32,686 nt of DNA, taken from contig JAUIFV010000038.1 in assembly GCA_030430155.1 (NCBI GenBank), positions 1 through 32,686 on the forward strand, written 5' to 3'. Positions 23,825-32,543 of the stretch are shown in pieces. A program made the translations under genes and the position numbers. Below the pieces are notes generated by a model that did no database searches, was not told the DNA's origin, and saw only the letters and a list, made by a program, of their open reading frames with translations. Origin of the DNA: Gammaproteobacteria bacterium (GTDB lineage Bacteria; Pseudomonadota; Gammaproteobacteria; Xanthomonadales; SZUA-5). Numbering within the stretch: position 1 is the stretch's first letter; each line of letters starts with the position of its first letter.

Positions 23825-23855
23825 CGTCACTCCTGCCGGTTCGGCCACCGCCCGC

Positions 23856-26018
23856 TCACCAGGCACGCAGCACCTGCAGCGCAAAGCCGTAGCTGATCAC
23901 CGTCTCGGCCAATGAGCTGTAGCGGCCGGTGACGCCCTGATGACCGGCGTCCAGATCGATCTTCAGCAGCGCCGGTTGGTCATTGCTGCTCAGCTGGCGC
24001 AGCCTGGCGATGTACTTGGCCGGCTCCCAGTAGGCGACCTGGCCATCGTGCAGGCCGGCGGTAGCCAGCACGGCGGGATAGGCGGCCTCGCGCAGGTTGT
24101 CATAGGGCGACCAGCTCGCCATGGCCCGATAGTCGGCCTCGCGGCGCGGATCGCCCCACTCGGCGTATTCCAGCTCGGTCAGCGGTAGCGACGGGTCGAG
24201 CATGGTGCTCAGTACGTCGACGAAGGGCACCTGCAGGAGCGCGGCGGCGAAGCGCTTGGGACGACGGTTCAGCGCAGCGGCGACCAGTAATCCGCCGGCG
24301 CTGCCGCCGACGGCGATGATGCGATTGGCGGCGGCATAGCCGCGCTCTACCAGCGCGTCGGCGACCGCTACAAAGTCGGCGTAGCTGTTCGCCTTGTGCG
24401 CGGCGCGGCCCTGGTCGTGCCAGCGCGCACCGCGCTCGCCGCCGCCGCGGACGTGTGCGTAGGCGATGATCACGCCTCGATCGAGCAGGCTCAGGCGGTC
24501 GGCGTCGAAGCCCGGATCCAGGCTCTCGCCGTAGGCCCCGTAGCCGTACAGCCACAGCGGCGCGCTGCCGTTAAGCGGGGTGTCCCGATGGCGCAGCGCG
24601 GTGACCGGTACCGCAGCGCTGCCGACCTCAATGCGCTCAACGCGATAGTCACCGGCGCTGAATGCGCCGGCCAGCGCGTCGCGCTTGAGCAGACGCAGGC
24701 TGGCTTCGGCGGCTACGGTAGGAGACCCTTGAAAGAGGTGGACCAGGTCCAGCTCCAGCAGCTCGCCCGGCTGCTGCCAGTAGTCGCGGCGGACGCGGAT
24801 CCGGTGCGGATCCGGTTCGGGGTTGTCGTCCAGGGTCAGCGCGCTGATCCCGTCGGCCTCGAACAGACTGCGCTGCTCGCCGCTGTGGCGGTCGATGATG
24901 CGCAGGCCCAGCTGCAGATTGCGGCGTTCAACCAGAAGCAGAAAATCCGCGGTGGGCAGAAAGTCCTCCAGCACGACCGCATCATCGTGCGCAACAACGA
25001 CCTCCCAGGGATTGCCTCCGGGATCGTTGATGTCGCCGCGCAGGAGCTGGAAGTTCGGCGCCTGGTGATCGCTGAGCAGCCAGGCGTGAGTGCCGTCGTC
25101 GTCGTAATAGATCCGCGCCTGACCGCTATGCTCGCTGATCGTTTGCGGCGCTGCCAGCGGGTCGTCGGCTGGGAGCCGCAGCAGCTTGGACTGGCGGGTG
25201 GCCTCGGCGTGGATCAGCAGATAGCGCATCGAGTGCGAGCTGCCCAGCGACACGTAATAGTGCGGATCGATCTCGCGATGGATCAGCTGATCTTGCGCCG
25301 GATCGCTGCGTAATCGATGCGCGCGCACTTCCAGCGCGGCCAGGGTGCCGGGGTCCTTGTGCACATACAGCAGCCGCTTGGAATCGGCGCTCCAAACGAC
25401 GCCGTCGTCGACCGACTCAACCACCTCGGGCAGCCAGCGCTGGCGGCGCAGGTCCTTGATCCGCAGCTCGAATACGCCGTCCCCCTCGCGATCTTCGGTG
25501 ACCGCCAGATAGCGGCCATCGGGGGAAGGCAGCAGCTCGCCCAAGGTGTAGCCGCCGCTCCCAGCGCCGCGGCGCTGCGCGTCCAGCAGCAGCACCTCCT
25601 GATCGGGCTCGTCGACAGCGCGGCGGTAGTAGCGTGGATGGTCGCGTCCCGGCGTGTCGCGCCAGTAGTACTGGTAGTCGCCACGGCGCACCGGCACGCC
25701 CTCATCGGCGTCCGGGATGCGCGACTTCAGCTCGCTGTGCAGCTGGTCCAGCTTCTTGCGCAGCGGCCTGAACCAGGCCTCGCTGGCCAGATCCTCCCGG
25801 CGCAGCTGGGCCAGCACCTCGCGTCGACTGCGGCTGTCGTCGCGCAGCCAGGCGTAGTCATCGACACGCTGGTCGAATGGGTCATTCAGCTGCTGCGGGC
25901 GACGTTCCACCGGCGGATTGCCGGCGCTCATGCAGCCGCACAGCCACAGCGCTGCAGACAGCAGCAGACCCGAGCCCAGCCGGGCTTTCGCATTGTCTCT
26001 ACGCTCACGCCGGGCCAA
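23856..26018 (-). CDS. ptrB: Oligopeptidase B-type S9A peptidase, predicted lipoprotein
   Basis: The protein is 720 residues from TTG 26018, a choice forced because no ATG or GTG lies in frame before the signal. It overlaps the upstream gene by 14 bases. The N-terminus (ARRERRDNAKARLGSGLLLSAALWLCGCMSAG) has a basic start, hydrophobic core and a lipobox-like LCGC, suggesting a periplasmic lipoprotein. Typical S9A stretches follow: DDYAWLRDDSRSR, then the propeller domain (PDGRYLAVTEDREG, VWSADSKRLLYVHKDPGT). The catalytic triad is Ser 573 (GGSAGG), Asp 658 (AGLHDGQVAYWEPAKY) and His 693 (GHQG). LPLTELEYAEWGDP is the hallmark loop of oligopeptidase B, which cuts short peptides after Arg/Lys. 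Canonical PtrB is cytoplasmic; the exported form is seen in several gammaproteobacteria. Confidence 0.9.
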   Translation of the reverse strand: MARRERRDNAKARLGSGLLLSAALWLCGCMSAGNPPVERRPQQLNDPFDQRVDDYAWLRDDSRSRREVLAQLRREDLASEAWFRPLRKKLDQLHSELKSRIPDADEGVPVRRGDYQYYWRDTPGRDHPRYYRRAVDEPDQEVLLLDAQRRGAGSGGYTLGELLPSPDGRYLAVTEDREGDGVFELRIKDLRRQRWLPEVVESVDDGVVWSADSKRLLYVHKDPGTLAALEVRAHRLRSDPAQDQLIHREIDPHYYVSLGSSHSMRYLLIHAEATRQSKLLRLPADDPLAAPQTISEHSGQARIYYDDDGTHAWLLSDHQAPNFQLLRGDINDPGGNPWEVVVAHDDAVVLEDFLPTADFLLLVERRNLQLGLRIIDRHSGEQRSLFEADGISALTLDDNPEPDPHRIRVRRDYWQQPGELLELDLVHLFQGSPTVAAEASLRLLKRDALAGAFSAGDYRVERIEVGSAAVPVTALRHRDTPLNGSAPLWLYGYGAYGESLDPGFDADRLSLLDRGVIIAYAHVRGGGERGARWHDQGRAAHKANSYADFVAVADALVERGYAAANRIIAVGGSAGGLLVAAALNRRPKRFAAALLQVPFVDVLSTMLDPSLPLTELEYAEWGDPRREADYRAMASWSPYDNLREAAYPAVLATAGLHDGQVAYWEPAKYIARLRQLSSNDQPALLKIDLDAGHQGVTGRYSSLAETVISYGFALQVLRAW

Positions 26019-27108
26019 GTGACCGTGCGGCGTAGTAGGCCCGTTCGCTGACCGCGTGCCAGGCGTCGACGCGGTCGCGGAAGCTGGCGAAGCTCTCGTA
26101 GACGCGCTTGGAGAAGGGGTCGCGCTCGGCAATCTCCGCCACCACCTCGGCCGAGGCCTGGCGCAGCGCGCGCAGCACGTCGTCGGGGAAGGGCCGCAGC
26201 TGCACCTGATGCTTCTCAATCAGCGTGTTCAAGGCGATCTGGTTCTGCGCGGTGAACTCGGCCAGCATGTCCTCGTTGGTGGCTCTGCAGGCGGCGTCGA
26301 CAATGGCCTGCAAGTCCTCCGGCAGTGCCTCCAGCGCGCTCTTGTTGACCATGCACTCCAAGGTGGTGCCGGGTTCGTGCCAGCCCGGGTAGTAGCAATA
26401 CTTGGCCACCCGATGCAGACCGAAGGCCAGATCGTTGTAGGGTCCGACCCACTCGGTGGCGTCGATGGTGCCCTGCTGCATGGCGGTGAACAGCTCGCCA
26501 CCGGGGATATTTACCGAGGCGCCGCCAAGGCGGGTCAGCACCTCGCCGCCCAGGCCGGGTATGCGCATCTTCAGGCCCTGCAGGTCAGCCACGCTGTTGA
26601 TTTCGCGGTTGAACCAGCCGCCCATCTGCACCCCGGAGTTACCGCCGGGGAAGGGCACCAGATCAAAGGGCGCATAGAGTTCCCGCCACAGTTCCAGACC
26701 ACCGCCGTGATACAGCCAGCCGTTCATTTCCTGGGCGTTGAAACCGAAGGGCACGGCGGAGAAGAACTGACTGGCCTCGGCCTTGCCTTTCCAGTAGTAG
26801 GCGCCGCCGTGACCCATTTGCGCGGTGCCGGTGGAGACCGCATCAAATACCTCCAGCGCCGGCACCAGTTCGCCGGCGCCGTAGACCTTCACCGTCAGCC
26901 GGCCGCCGCTCATCTTGCCGATGCGCTCGGCCAGCCCACTGGCGCCGGTGCCCAATCCGGGGAAATTCGGTGGCCAGGTGGTGACCATCTTCCACTCCAC
27001 CGGCTCGAAGGCGGCGCTGGCGGTGGCTACGGCGCTGTCTTGCGGCTTGCTGCAGGCCACCGCGCCGGCACCGATGGCCACGCCCGCCAATACATCACGA
27101 CGTTTCAT
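26005..27108 (-). CDS. TRAP transporter substrate-binding protein (DctP/TakP type), orphan
   Basis: The protein is 367 residues from ATG 27108, after GGGAGG. The N-terminus MKRRDVLAGVAIGAGAVACSK combines a twin-arginine-like RRDVLAG motif with a lipobox-like AVAC (Cys 19). The mature part matches TRAP alpha-keto-acid binding proteins: WKMVTTWPPNFPGLGTGA, ERIGKMSGGRLTVKVYGAGELVPALEVFDAV, GGAYYWKGK, GGWFNREI, LKMRIPGLGGEVLTRLGG and QGTIDATEWVGPYND, with the conserved Arg that binds the substrate carboxylate (KMRIPG). Likely ligands are 2-oxo acids such as pyruvate. The membrane subunits (DctQ, DctM) are not in the window, so either they lie elsewhere or the protein has been recruited to another role. 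The next gene downstream (oligopeptidase B) overlaps it. Confidence 0.92.
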   Translation of the reverse strand: MKRRDVLAGVAIGAGAVACSKPQDSAVATASAAFEPVEWKMVTTWPPNFPGLGTGASGLAERIGKMSGGRLTVKVYGAGELVPALEVFDAVSTGTAQMGHGGAYYWKGKAEASQFFSAVPFGFNAQEMNGWLYHGGGLELWRELYAPFDLVPFPGGNSGVQMGGWFNREINSVADLQGLKMRIPGLGGEVLTRLGGASVNIPGGELFTAMQQGTIDATEWVGPYNDLAFGLHRVAKYCYYPGWHEPGTTLECMVNKSALEALPEDLQAIVDAACRATNEDMLAEFTAQNQIALNTLIEKHQVQLRPFPDDVLRALRQASAEVVAEIAERDPFSKRVYESFASFRDRVDAWHAVSERAYYAARSLGPA

Positions 27109-27284
27109 GTGTTGGTCCCTCCCAAGGTATGGCGGCAGTGTACCTTTCTATCCCGGCGGCTTTGTCCCCAGCGGCCGCCATGGTCCGTTTCATTCCGGTA
27201 CAGATGCTGCGCGCGCAGCAGGTCCCAAAAGCTCGGGACAGATCGAGCTAACATTGAGCGGTCTCGCCGGCCGCAGGCAAAACT

Positions 27285-29336
27285 ATGCGCAAGAGCATTG
27301 GTCATTATGAAATCGTCGCCGAACTCGGTCGCGGCGGGATGGGCGTGGTCTACAAGGGCTTCGAGCCGGCCTTGAATCGCCACGTGGCGATCAAGACCCT
27401 GGCCGACCATCTGGCCGCCGATCCAGGCGTGGTCGAGCGCTTCATGCGCGAGGCGCGCAGCATGGCGCAGCTCTCCGACGCGCACATCGTGCCCATCTAC
27501 ATGGTCGGCGAGGATCAGGGTCAGCCCTATTTCGCGATGGAGTTCGTCGAAGGCGAATCGCTGGCCGATCGGCTCAAACGCGAAGGCAAGATTGAATCGG
27601 TCGAAGCGCGGCGCATCGTCATGCAGGCCGCCCAGGGCTTGGCGGTGGCCCACGAGCACGGGGTCATTCACCGCGACATCAAGCCGGGCAATCTGCTGCT
27701 GACCAAGCGCGGCGTGGTCAAGGTGGCCGATTTCGGCATCGCCCTGGCCAGCAGCGATCTGGGCAACAAACTCACCGGCACCGGGCAGTTTGTCGGCACC
27801 CCGGGCTATCTGTCGCCCGAGGTTTGCCTGGGCAAGCCCAGTGATCGCCGCTCGGATATTTTCTCGTTGGGCATCGTGCTGTTTGAGATGCTCACCGGAC
27901 GGATGCCCTTCGTCGACGAGTCGCCGCTGGGCCTGATGCTCTCGGTGGTGCAGTCCAATTTGCCCGACGTGCGCGAGCTGGCCAGCGACGTCGACGAGTA
28001 CACCGTGGAAATCCTTTCCGGGATGGTGGCCAAGGAAATCGACGCACGCTACCAGAGCTGCGAGGCGCTGGTGGAGGCGCTGCTCGCCGCCGGCACGCCC
28101 TATCACGCCGGTGGGGCCTTCGCCACGCCGAATCCGGGTGCTGCAGCGACCGGCGCGGGTCCACGTATGCCCACTGCGCCGACTTTGCCGGTGTCGCCAC
28201 CGGGCGATCAGCCCAAGGCTGCAGCGAAGGCAACCACGCCACTGCCGCAGCCCAATTTGAGCGCGGCACCGCCGCCAGCGCCAGCGCCGACTGAGGTGGT
28301 GGCCGCGGCGCCGGTCAAAACCGCCGCCTCGCCTCGCCGATCGGTGTTGCCCTGGGCCGTAGCGGCGCTGCTGCTTGCCGGGATTGCCGGTGCCGGCGGC
28401 TATTTGTGGACCACTCGCAGCGACGGCCTGACCAGCGTTGCCGTCACCGAGCAACCGGCCAGTGCGCAGCCGGCGTCGACGAGCGGCGCTGGAGAGCCCG
28501 CTGCAACTGTTGATGACGGCAGCGGCAGCGAAGTCGGCGGCTCGAACAGCGACAGCGAGCCGCTGGCGATTGCGGCCGCGGCGATGGGTGAAGCCGACCC
28601 GGCACCTGCAGTCGACAGCGAATCAGACCCGAAGCCGGCTGCCGCCGAAGTACCGGCAAATGTCGCCGATCAGACCAGCGCCGCGCTGGAAGACGCCGCC
28701 AAGGCGCTGGAGACCGGGCTGGCCGAAGCCTCCGATAGTCTCGATCAGCTCGCCGAGCTGGCCCCGGAGGAGCCGCGGCGTACCCGTTTGGGCGAGCGCA
28801 TTGCCGCTGCCCGCGACGGTCAGGCCGCGCTGCGCACCAGTCTGGCCACCGCGGCACCGGAACGCGAGCCCGAACGCGCGGCCCGACCGCTGCCGCCGAA
28901 GGTGCTGGTGATCACCCGCGGCGATCCGGCGGTGACCGGACCGGCGCAGGCGGCGATCGAAGAGGCGCTGGAGGATGCCGGAGTAAACATCGCCGATCTG
29001 GATCTGGTGCCCGGTCTGGACCGCTACGGCGAGGACAGCACTCTGGAGCTGATGGGTGCCGTACGTCGCAGCGGCGCGGCCAGCGCCATCGTGCTGGTCA
29101 ACGTGGTGCCGCTGGGGCAGCAGGAGCTGACCTACTACGGCGAAGTCAGCACCCTGTACACCGCACAGATCCGCGTGCGCGCCTTCAGCGTGGCCCGTCG
29201 TGAGGCGATTGGCCGGCTCAACCAGGCCCAGGTCAACTTCACTTCGCTCAACGCCGACTACAACACCCGTCAGGCCTTGGAGCCGATGCTGCAGCGGATG
29301 GTGAGTGGGGTGCAAAGGCAGTTGGCTAGTCGGTAG
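27285..29336 (+). CDS. Transmembrane Ser/Thr protein kinase (Hanks type)
   Basis: The protein is 683 residues from ATG 27285. The kinase domain spans ~7-270 with all catalytic residues: glycine loop GRGGMG (15-20), Lys 37 (VAIKTL), Glu 56, HRDIKPGN (Asp 131, Lys 133, Asn 136), DFG (149-151) and the VGTPGYLSPE activation end. A Pro/Ala-rich linker (~275-350) leads to one membrane helix (~354-375, LPWAVAALLLAGIAGAGGYLW). Outside lie an acidic, low-complexity spacer (~380-530) and a folded domain (~538-683, KVLVITRGDPAVTGPAQAAIEEAL...). That domain looks like an alpha/beta domain of unknown family rather than PASTA repeats. The kinase probably senses an envelope signal. It is transcribed divergently from the TRAP gene; no phosphatase gene is adjacent. 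Confidence 0.92.
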   Translation: MRKSIGHYEIVAELGRGGMGVVYKGFEPALNRHVAIKTLADHLAADPGVVERFMREARSMAQLSDAHIVPIYMVGEDQGQPYFAMEFVEGESLADRLKREGKIESVEARRIVMQAAQGLAVAHEHGVIHRDIKPGNLLLTKRGVVKVADFGIALASSDLGNKLTGTGQFVGTPGYLSPEVCLGKPSDRRSDIFSLGIVLFEMLTGRMPFVDESPLGLMLSVVQSNLPDVRELASDVDEYTVEILSGMVAKEIDARYQSCEALVEALLAAGTPYHAGGAFATPNPGAAATGAGPRMPTAPTLPVSPPGDQPKAAAKATTPLPQPNLSAAPPPAPAPTEVVAAAPVKTAASPRRSVLPWAVAALLLAGIAGAGGYLWTTRSDGLTSVAVTEQPASAQPASTSGAGEPAATVDDGSGSEVGGSNSDSEPLAIAAAAMGEADPAPAVDSESDPKPAAAEVPANVADQTSAALEDAAKALETGLAEASDSLDQLAELAPEEPRRTRLGERIAAARDGQAALRTSLATAAPEREPERAARPLPPKVLVITRGDPAVTGPAQAAIEEALEDAGVNIADLDLVPGLDRYGEDSTLELMGAVRRSGAASAIVLVNVVPLGQQELTYYGEVSTLYTAQIRVRAFSVARREAIGRLNQAQVNFTSLNADYNTRQALEPMLQRMVSGVQRQLASR

Positions 29337-29341
29337 GAGCG

Positions 29342-29359
29342 AGGGCCCAGGGCCCAGGA
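29342..29359. repeat. Heptad-repeat fragment (family A)
   Basis: Two AGGGCCC heptads followed by AGGA lie just after the kinase stop. This is one short arm of the family seen at 4139 and 16855, without a partner arm. It may be a remnant. Confidence 0.6.
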
Positions 29360-29393
29360 AGGCATCGAATTCGCGGCGCGGGATTGCCGGCGT

Positions 29394-29425
29394 CGTAGGT
29401 TGTGCAAAGCGCAGCGTGCACGACA
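29394..29425. repeat. REP-like half element related to family B
   Basis: The sequence reads CGTAGG, TTGTGCAAA, GCGCAGCG, TGCACGACA. Its arms GTGCA/TGCAC pair around the core GCGCAGCG. Read in reverse, the right half of the family B element at 4243 has the same CGTAGG-arm-GCGCAGCG-arm design. The remainder of the 280-base spacer 29337-29616 shows no gene or other clear feature. Confidence 0.5.
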
Positions 29426-29616
29426 GGATTTGCCGCACGACGGCCATCGCTCGCCGGATCGTTGACCTTGGCGAGATCAAAGTGCGCCGGCGTCTGTGGC
29501 CGGCATCTTTCAGGGCTGCGTGTTTGCGTAGGATCTGCTAGCAATAGGCAGTCCGTTCTCGGACCGCGAATCCATTATTTCTAGGCCGTTCCATCTACGT
29601 TGCAAGGATCTATCCG

Positions 29617-30042
29617 ATGAGTCGATGCTTCGCTTTATCCGTACTCTTGCTCACCGCTTTCCCGGCGATTGCGTGCCCGTCCGACACCACGGTGATGACC
29701 ACGACCCGCGACGACGGCAAGACGATCAGGCTGATGATTGCTGAGTCTCAGTTCGCTCAAGCCCCGAAATGGAAACTGGGCGAAGGCGAACCGCCGGTGT
29801 CGATCTCCCAGGTTCGCGAGGCCGCCCTGGCTTGGGCTGAAAGCGAGTATTCCCGATACGACTCGGTGGAGATATCGTCGATCTCACTGAGAGAGTCGGG
29901 AGGCTGCAGCTCCAACCCTAGGCACTGGTTCTACGTGGTCGATTTCAGACCGGTTATCGAAGGCAACCGGATCTGGGGTAGCGGCAACTGGGCTGCAGTT
30001 TTGCTCGACGGCACGGTCATCGGTCCGACAGTTTCCAACTAG
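29617..30042 (+). CDS. Small exported protein of unknown function
   Basis: The protein is 141 residues from ATG 29617, preceded by AAGGA. A signal peptide covers residues 1-19 (CFALSVLLLTAFPAIA), with Cys 20 at the processing site, so it could be a lipoprotein, although the AIAC lipobox is poor. The mature part contains VSISQVREAALAWAESEYSRYDSVEISSISL and WFYVVDFRPVIEGNRIWGSGNWAAVLLDGTVIGPTVSN, a helix followed by strands with a C-terminal beta hairpin. One further Cys (SGGCSSN) could pair with Cys 20. The layout is reminiscent of small exported PepSY-like or cystatin-like domains, but I do not assign it. Its stop overlaps that of the DUF1643 gene by four bases. Confidence 0.75.
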   Translation: MSRCFALSVLLLTAFPAIACPSDTTVMTTTRDDGKTIRLMIAESQFAQAPKWKLGEGEPPVSISQVREAALAWAESEYSRYDSVEISSISLRESGGCSSNPRHWFYVVDFRPVIEGNRIWGSGNWAAVLLDGTVIGPTVSN

Positions 30043-30557
30043 TCCCAATCCTCCGCCCGCGCACTCGCCGGCACGTACAGCGGATGCCGCGGCTCGCCGA
30101 GTTTGGTCAGGCCAAGCACCTTCGGATCGGTTAGCAGCAGCCGCATCTTGGTACCGGCCCGGCGATATTGGCCGTGATTGCCCCAGCCGGCGACGGTGAG
30201 TTCGGCGTGCTGCTGCAGTCGCTGCAGCCACTCGGCGTTGTCCGGACCCACCGGGGCGCGCGCCTTGAGCAGGCGTTTGGGGCTGGGCGTGCGCAGGGCG
30301 AAGAGGTTGCCGACCAGCAGCGACCCAAAGCCCCAGCTCTGCGCAAAGCCGATGCAGCGGCGAATGGTGGGGTCGTTGTTGGCGGCGTCGGCGGTGGACG
30401 GGTTGAGCATCACAAACAGCAGCGCCGGCCCCGGCTGCCAGCGCCGCCACAGCGCATAGCGATAGCGCCCACAGGCCGAGATGATCGCCCCGCTTTCGCC
30501 AGCAAACCGGGCATCCGCTGCGCGATCAGAATCGATCTTGTTGTTGGCTGAAGTCAC
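30039..30557 (-). CDS. DUF1643-family protein
   Basis: The protein is 172 residues from GTG 30557. Upstream in-frame starts (GTG 30590, TTG 30671) are possible, and none has a clear ribosome site. The conserved core CGRYRYALWRRW, LLFVMLNPSTADAANNDPTIRRCIGFAQSWGFGSLLVGNLFALR and a Gly-Trp-Gly strand (TVAGWGNHGQY) is diagnostic of DUF1643. Members occur widely, often near mobile or defence genes, without a proven activity. The NPSTAD and DPTIRRC motifs are its most conserved features. No signal peptide is present. It follows the M1 aminopeptidase gene on the same strand and converges on the small exported protein gene. Confidence 0.85.
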   Translation of the reverse strand: MTSANNKIDSDRAADARFAGESGAIISACGRYRYALWRRWQPGPALLFVMLNPSTADAANNDPTIRRCIGFAQSWGFGSLLVGNLFALRTPSPKRLLKARAPVGPDNAEWLQRLQQHAELTVAGWGNHGQYRRAGTKMRLLLTDPKVLGLTKLGEPRHPLYVPASARAEDWD

Positions 30558-30695
30558 CAGCGAGCCAGTATTGATTGCGGAACTCGTCACAAGGGTTTGC
30601 AGGCGTGCGGATCGCGAACCGGAGATCGACGAAGGCGTACTTGAGTACGTCGAGTCGATAGTAGGGAGCAAGCCGCGCCACAGCGCGTCTGCGGG

Positions 30696-32543
30696 CTATT
30701 CGGCAAAGAGCTGGTCAACGCTGACCTGGGTGATGGCGTGATAGCCCGGCCGGGCCTTGGCGTAGATCTGCTCGGCGAAGCGTCGGTCCTCACCGCCGCG
30801 CTTGACCAACTCGGTGAACAGCGGCAGCACGAATTTGCGCCGGCCGATGCGGGTCAAGAAGCCCTCGATGGGCGCTCTGGCCTCGGCGTAGCCGGTGCGG
30901 ATGGCCTTGATGTACCAGGCGAAGGCGATCTCGGAGTTGCCGGCGCCGCTGAGGCTGTAGATCTGGTCCAGCTCGGCCATTCTCGCCACCGGCAGCTGAT
31001 CGGGCAGACCGTCCAGAAAGCGCAGCCACTCCTGGGTGGACCACTGCTGGGCCGGCAGGTCCGCCGCCGGAGTACGACCGGCCAGCCAGTCGGCGCGATA
31101 GCCGTCGACCAGATCGAAGGCCTGCGAGCTGGCCGCCACCGCGCCGCCGGGAATGCCGCCGTAGTGCAGCCAGTCCTGCAGCTCGTCGTCACGGAACTTG
31201 CCGGGATGCTTGTCCAGCAGTTCGCTGCGCAGATAGGCGACGAAATCGTCGGTACTGACGCTGGCGAAGGCGTTGCGATCGAACCACTGGCGGATGAAGG
31301 GATCGAAGATCTCTCGGCCGTAGCGCTGCTCCAGGGTGCGCAGCAGCCAGTGCCCCTTGTCGTAGGCCACCGCGGTCATCCCGTCATCGGGATCGCGGCC
31401 GGCCAGCTCCAGCACCAGACTCTGATCGGCCTCGTCCAACTCGGCCAGCTCCAGCTCCAGCGAACGCTGCGACAGCACCCGCTCCATGTCGGCGCGCTCG
31501 CTGCCGTACATTGCTTCGATGATGCGGTTCTCCACGTAGCTGGTGAAGCCCTCGTTGAGCCAGAAGTGGTTCCAGTCGACGTTGGTGACCAGGTTGCCGG
31601 ACCAGGAGTGGGCCAGTTCGTGGGCGATCAGCGAAACCAGCGAGCGGTCGCCGGCGATCACCGTGGGGGTGAGGAAGGTCAGCCGCGGATTCTCCATCCC
31701 GCCAAAGGGAAATGACGGCGGCAGCACCAGCAGATCGTAGCGACCCCAGCGGTAGGGGCCGTATAGCGCCTCGGTGACATCGATCATCTGCTCGGTGTCG
31801 GCAAACTCGTACGCCGCGGCGTCCAGCACGCTTGGCTCTGCGTAGATGCCGCTGCGCTCGCCGAGTGACTTGAAGCGCAGATCACCGACAGCAATGGCCA
31901 GCAGATAGGAGGGAATGGGCTGGGTCATGGCGAAATGGTCAACGCCGTCCGCCTGGTCGCTGGGGTCGTTGGCCGCGCTCATCCGGGTCAGCAGTTTGGC
32001 CCGATTGCGGATATGTGCGTCGTAGGTGAAGCGCACCGCCGGCGCATCCTGCAGGGGTATCCAGGAACGGGCGTGGATGGCCTGAGACTGGCTGAACATG
32101 AAGGGGTGACGCTTGCCCGCGGTCTGCGCCGCCGGCAGCCACTGCAGCCCGCTCGCCGTCGGCGAGGTGCTGTAGACCACCCGCACCCGCTCGGGGCGGT
32201 CCGGCAGGCTGATGCGCAGCGCCTGCCCGAACATCGGCTCGGCCTTGGCCAGGCTGTAGCGGGCGCGCTTCCAGGGCCCGTCGGCGCTGGGAATCAGCAC
32301 CGACTCGATGCTCAGATCGCGCGTATCCAGCACCAGTCGCCGGGCGTTTTCATCGATCCAGTCCAAATGCAGCTCAGCAAAACCGCGCAGCTGGCTGGCC
32401 TCGAAATCCACCTCCAGATCAAGAGTCAGATGGGTGATCCGGACCTGATCGTGATTGGCGTAGGAGTGCGGGTCGGGTGCGGCGGAGAGCGGCTGGATGG
32501 ACATGATGAGCAGGGCCAGAAAGGCGAAGGTCAGACGCAGCAT
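30696..32543 (-). CDS. Exported M1-family aminopeptidase (LTA4H-like)
   Basis: The protein is 615 residues from ATG 32543. A signal peptide covers ~1-22 (LRLTFAFLALLIMSIQPLSAA), and the frame upstream is not needed. An N-terminal beta domain is followed by the catalytic domain with substrate-binding GGMENP (281-286) and the zinc site HELAHSWSGN (His 308, Glu 309, His 312) with Glu 331 in NEGFTSYVEN, eighteen residues after the second His. The FFxL-like pattern and helical C-terminal repeat domain (from ~460) match the leukotriene A4 hydrolase/cold-active aminopeptidase subgroup. It would release N-terminal residues from short peptides in the periplasm or outside. The leader is C-rich with no Shine-Dalgarno sequence, so initiation is likely unusual or weak. 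Nothing further is seen from 32544 to the window end. Confidence 0.92.
   Translation of the reverse strand: MLRLTFAFLALLIMSIQPLSAAPDPHSYANHDQVRITHLTLDLEVDFEASQLRGFAELHLDWIDENARRLVLDTRDLSIESVLIPSADGPWKRARYSLAKAEPMFGQALRISLPDRPERVRVVYSTSPTASGLQWLPAAQTAGKRHPFMFSQSQAIHARSWIPLQDAPAVRFTYDAHIRNRAKLLTRMSAANDPSDQADGVDHFAMTQPIPSYLLAIAVGDLRFKSLGERSGIYAEPSVLDAAAYEFADTEQMIDVTEALYGPYRWGRYDLLVLPPSFPFGGMENPRLTFLTPTVIAGDRSLVSLIAHELAHSWSGNLVTNVDWNHFWLNEGFTSYVENRIIEAMYGSERADMERVLSQRSLELELAELDEADQSLVLELAGRDPDDGMTAVAYDKGHWLLRTLEQRYGREIFDPFIRQWFDRNAFASVSTDDFVAYLRSELLDKHPGKFRDDELQDWLHYGGIPGGAVAASSQAFDLVDGYRADWLAGRTPAADLPAQQWSTQEWLRFLDGLPDQLPVARMAELDQIYSLSGAGNSEIAFAWYIKAIRTGYAEARAPIEGFLTRIGRRKFVLPLFTELVKRGGEDRRFAEQIYAKARPGYHAITQVSVDQLFAE

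Noticed and set aside
27105-28454. A 449-codon minus-strand frame opposite the kinase
   Set aside because: The kinase frame has all catalytic motifs; the antisense frame is a low-complexity GC shadow.
30590-30695. Possible small RNA or tRNA between DUF1643 and the aminopeptidase
   Set aside because: Only a short GTACT/AGTAC inverted repeat is present; there is no cloverleaf, T-loop motif or terminator.
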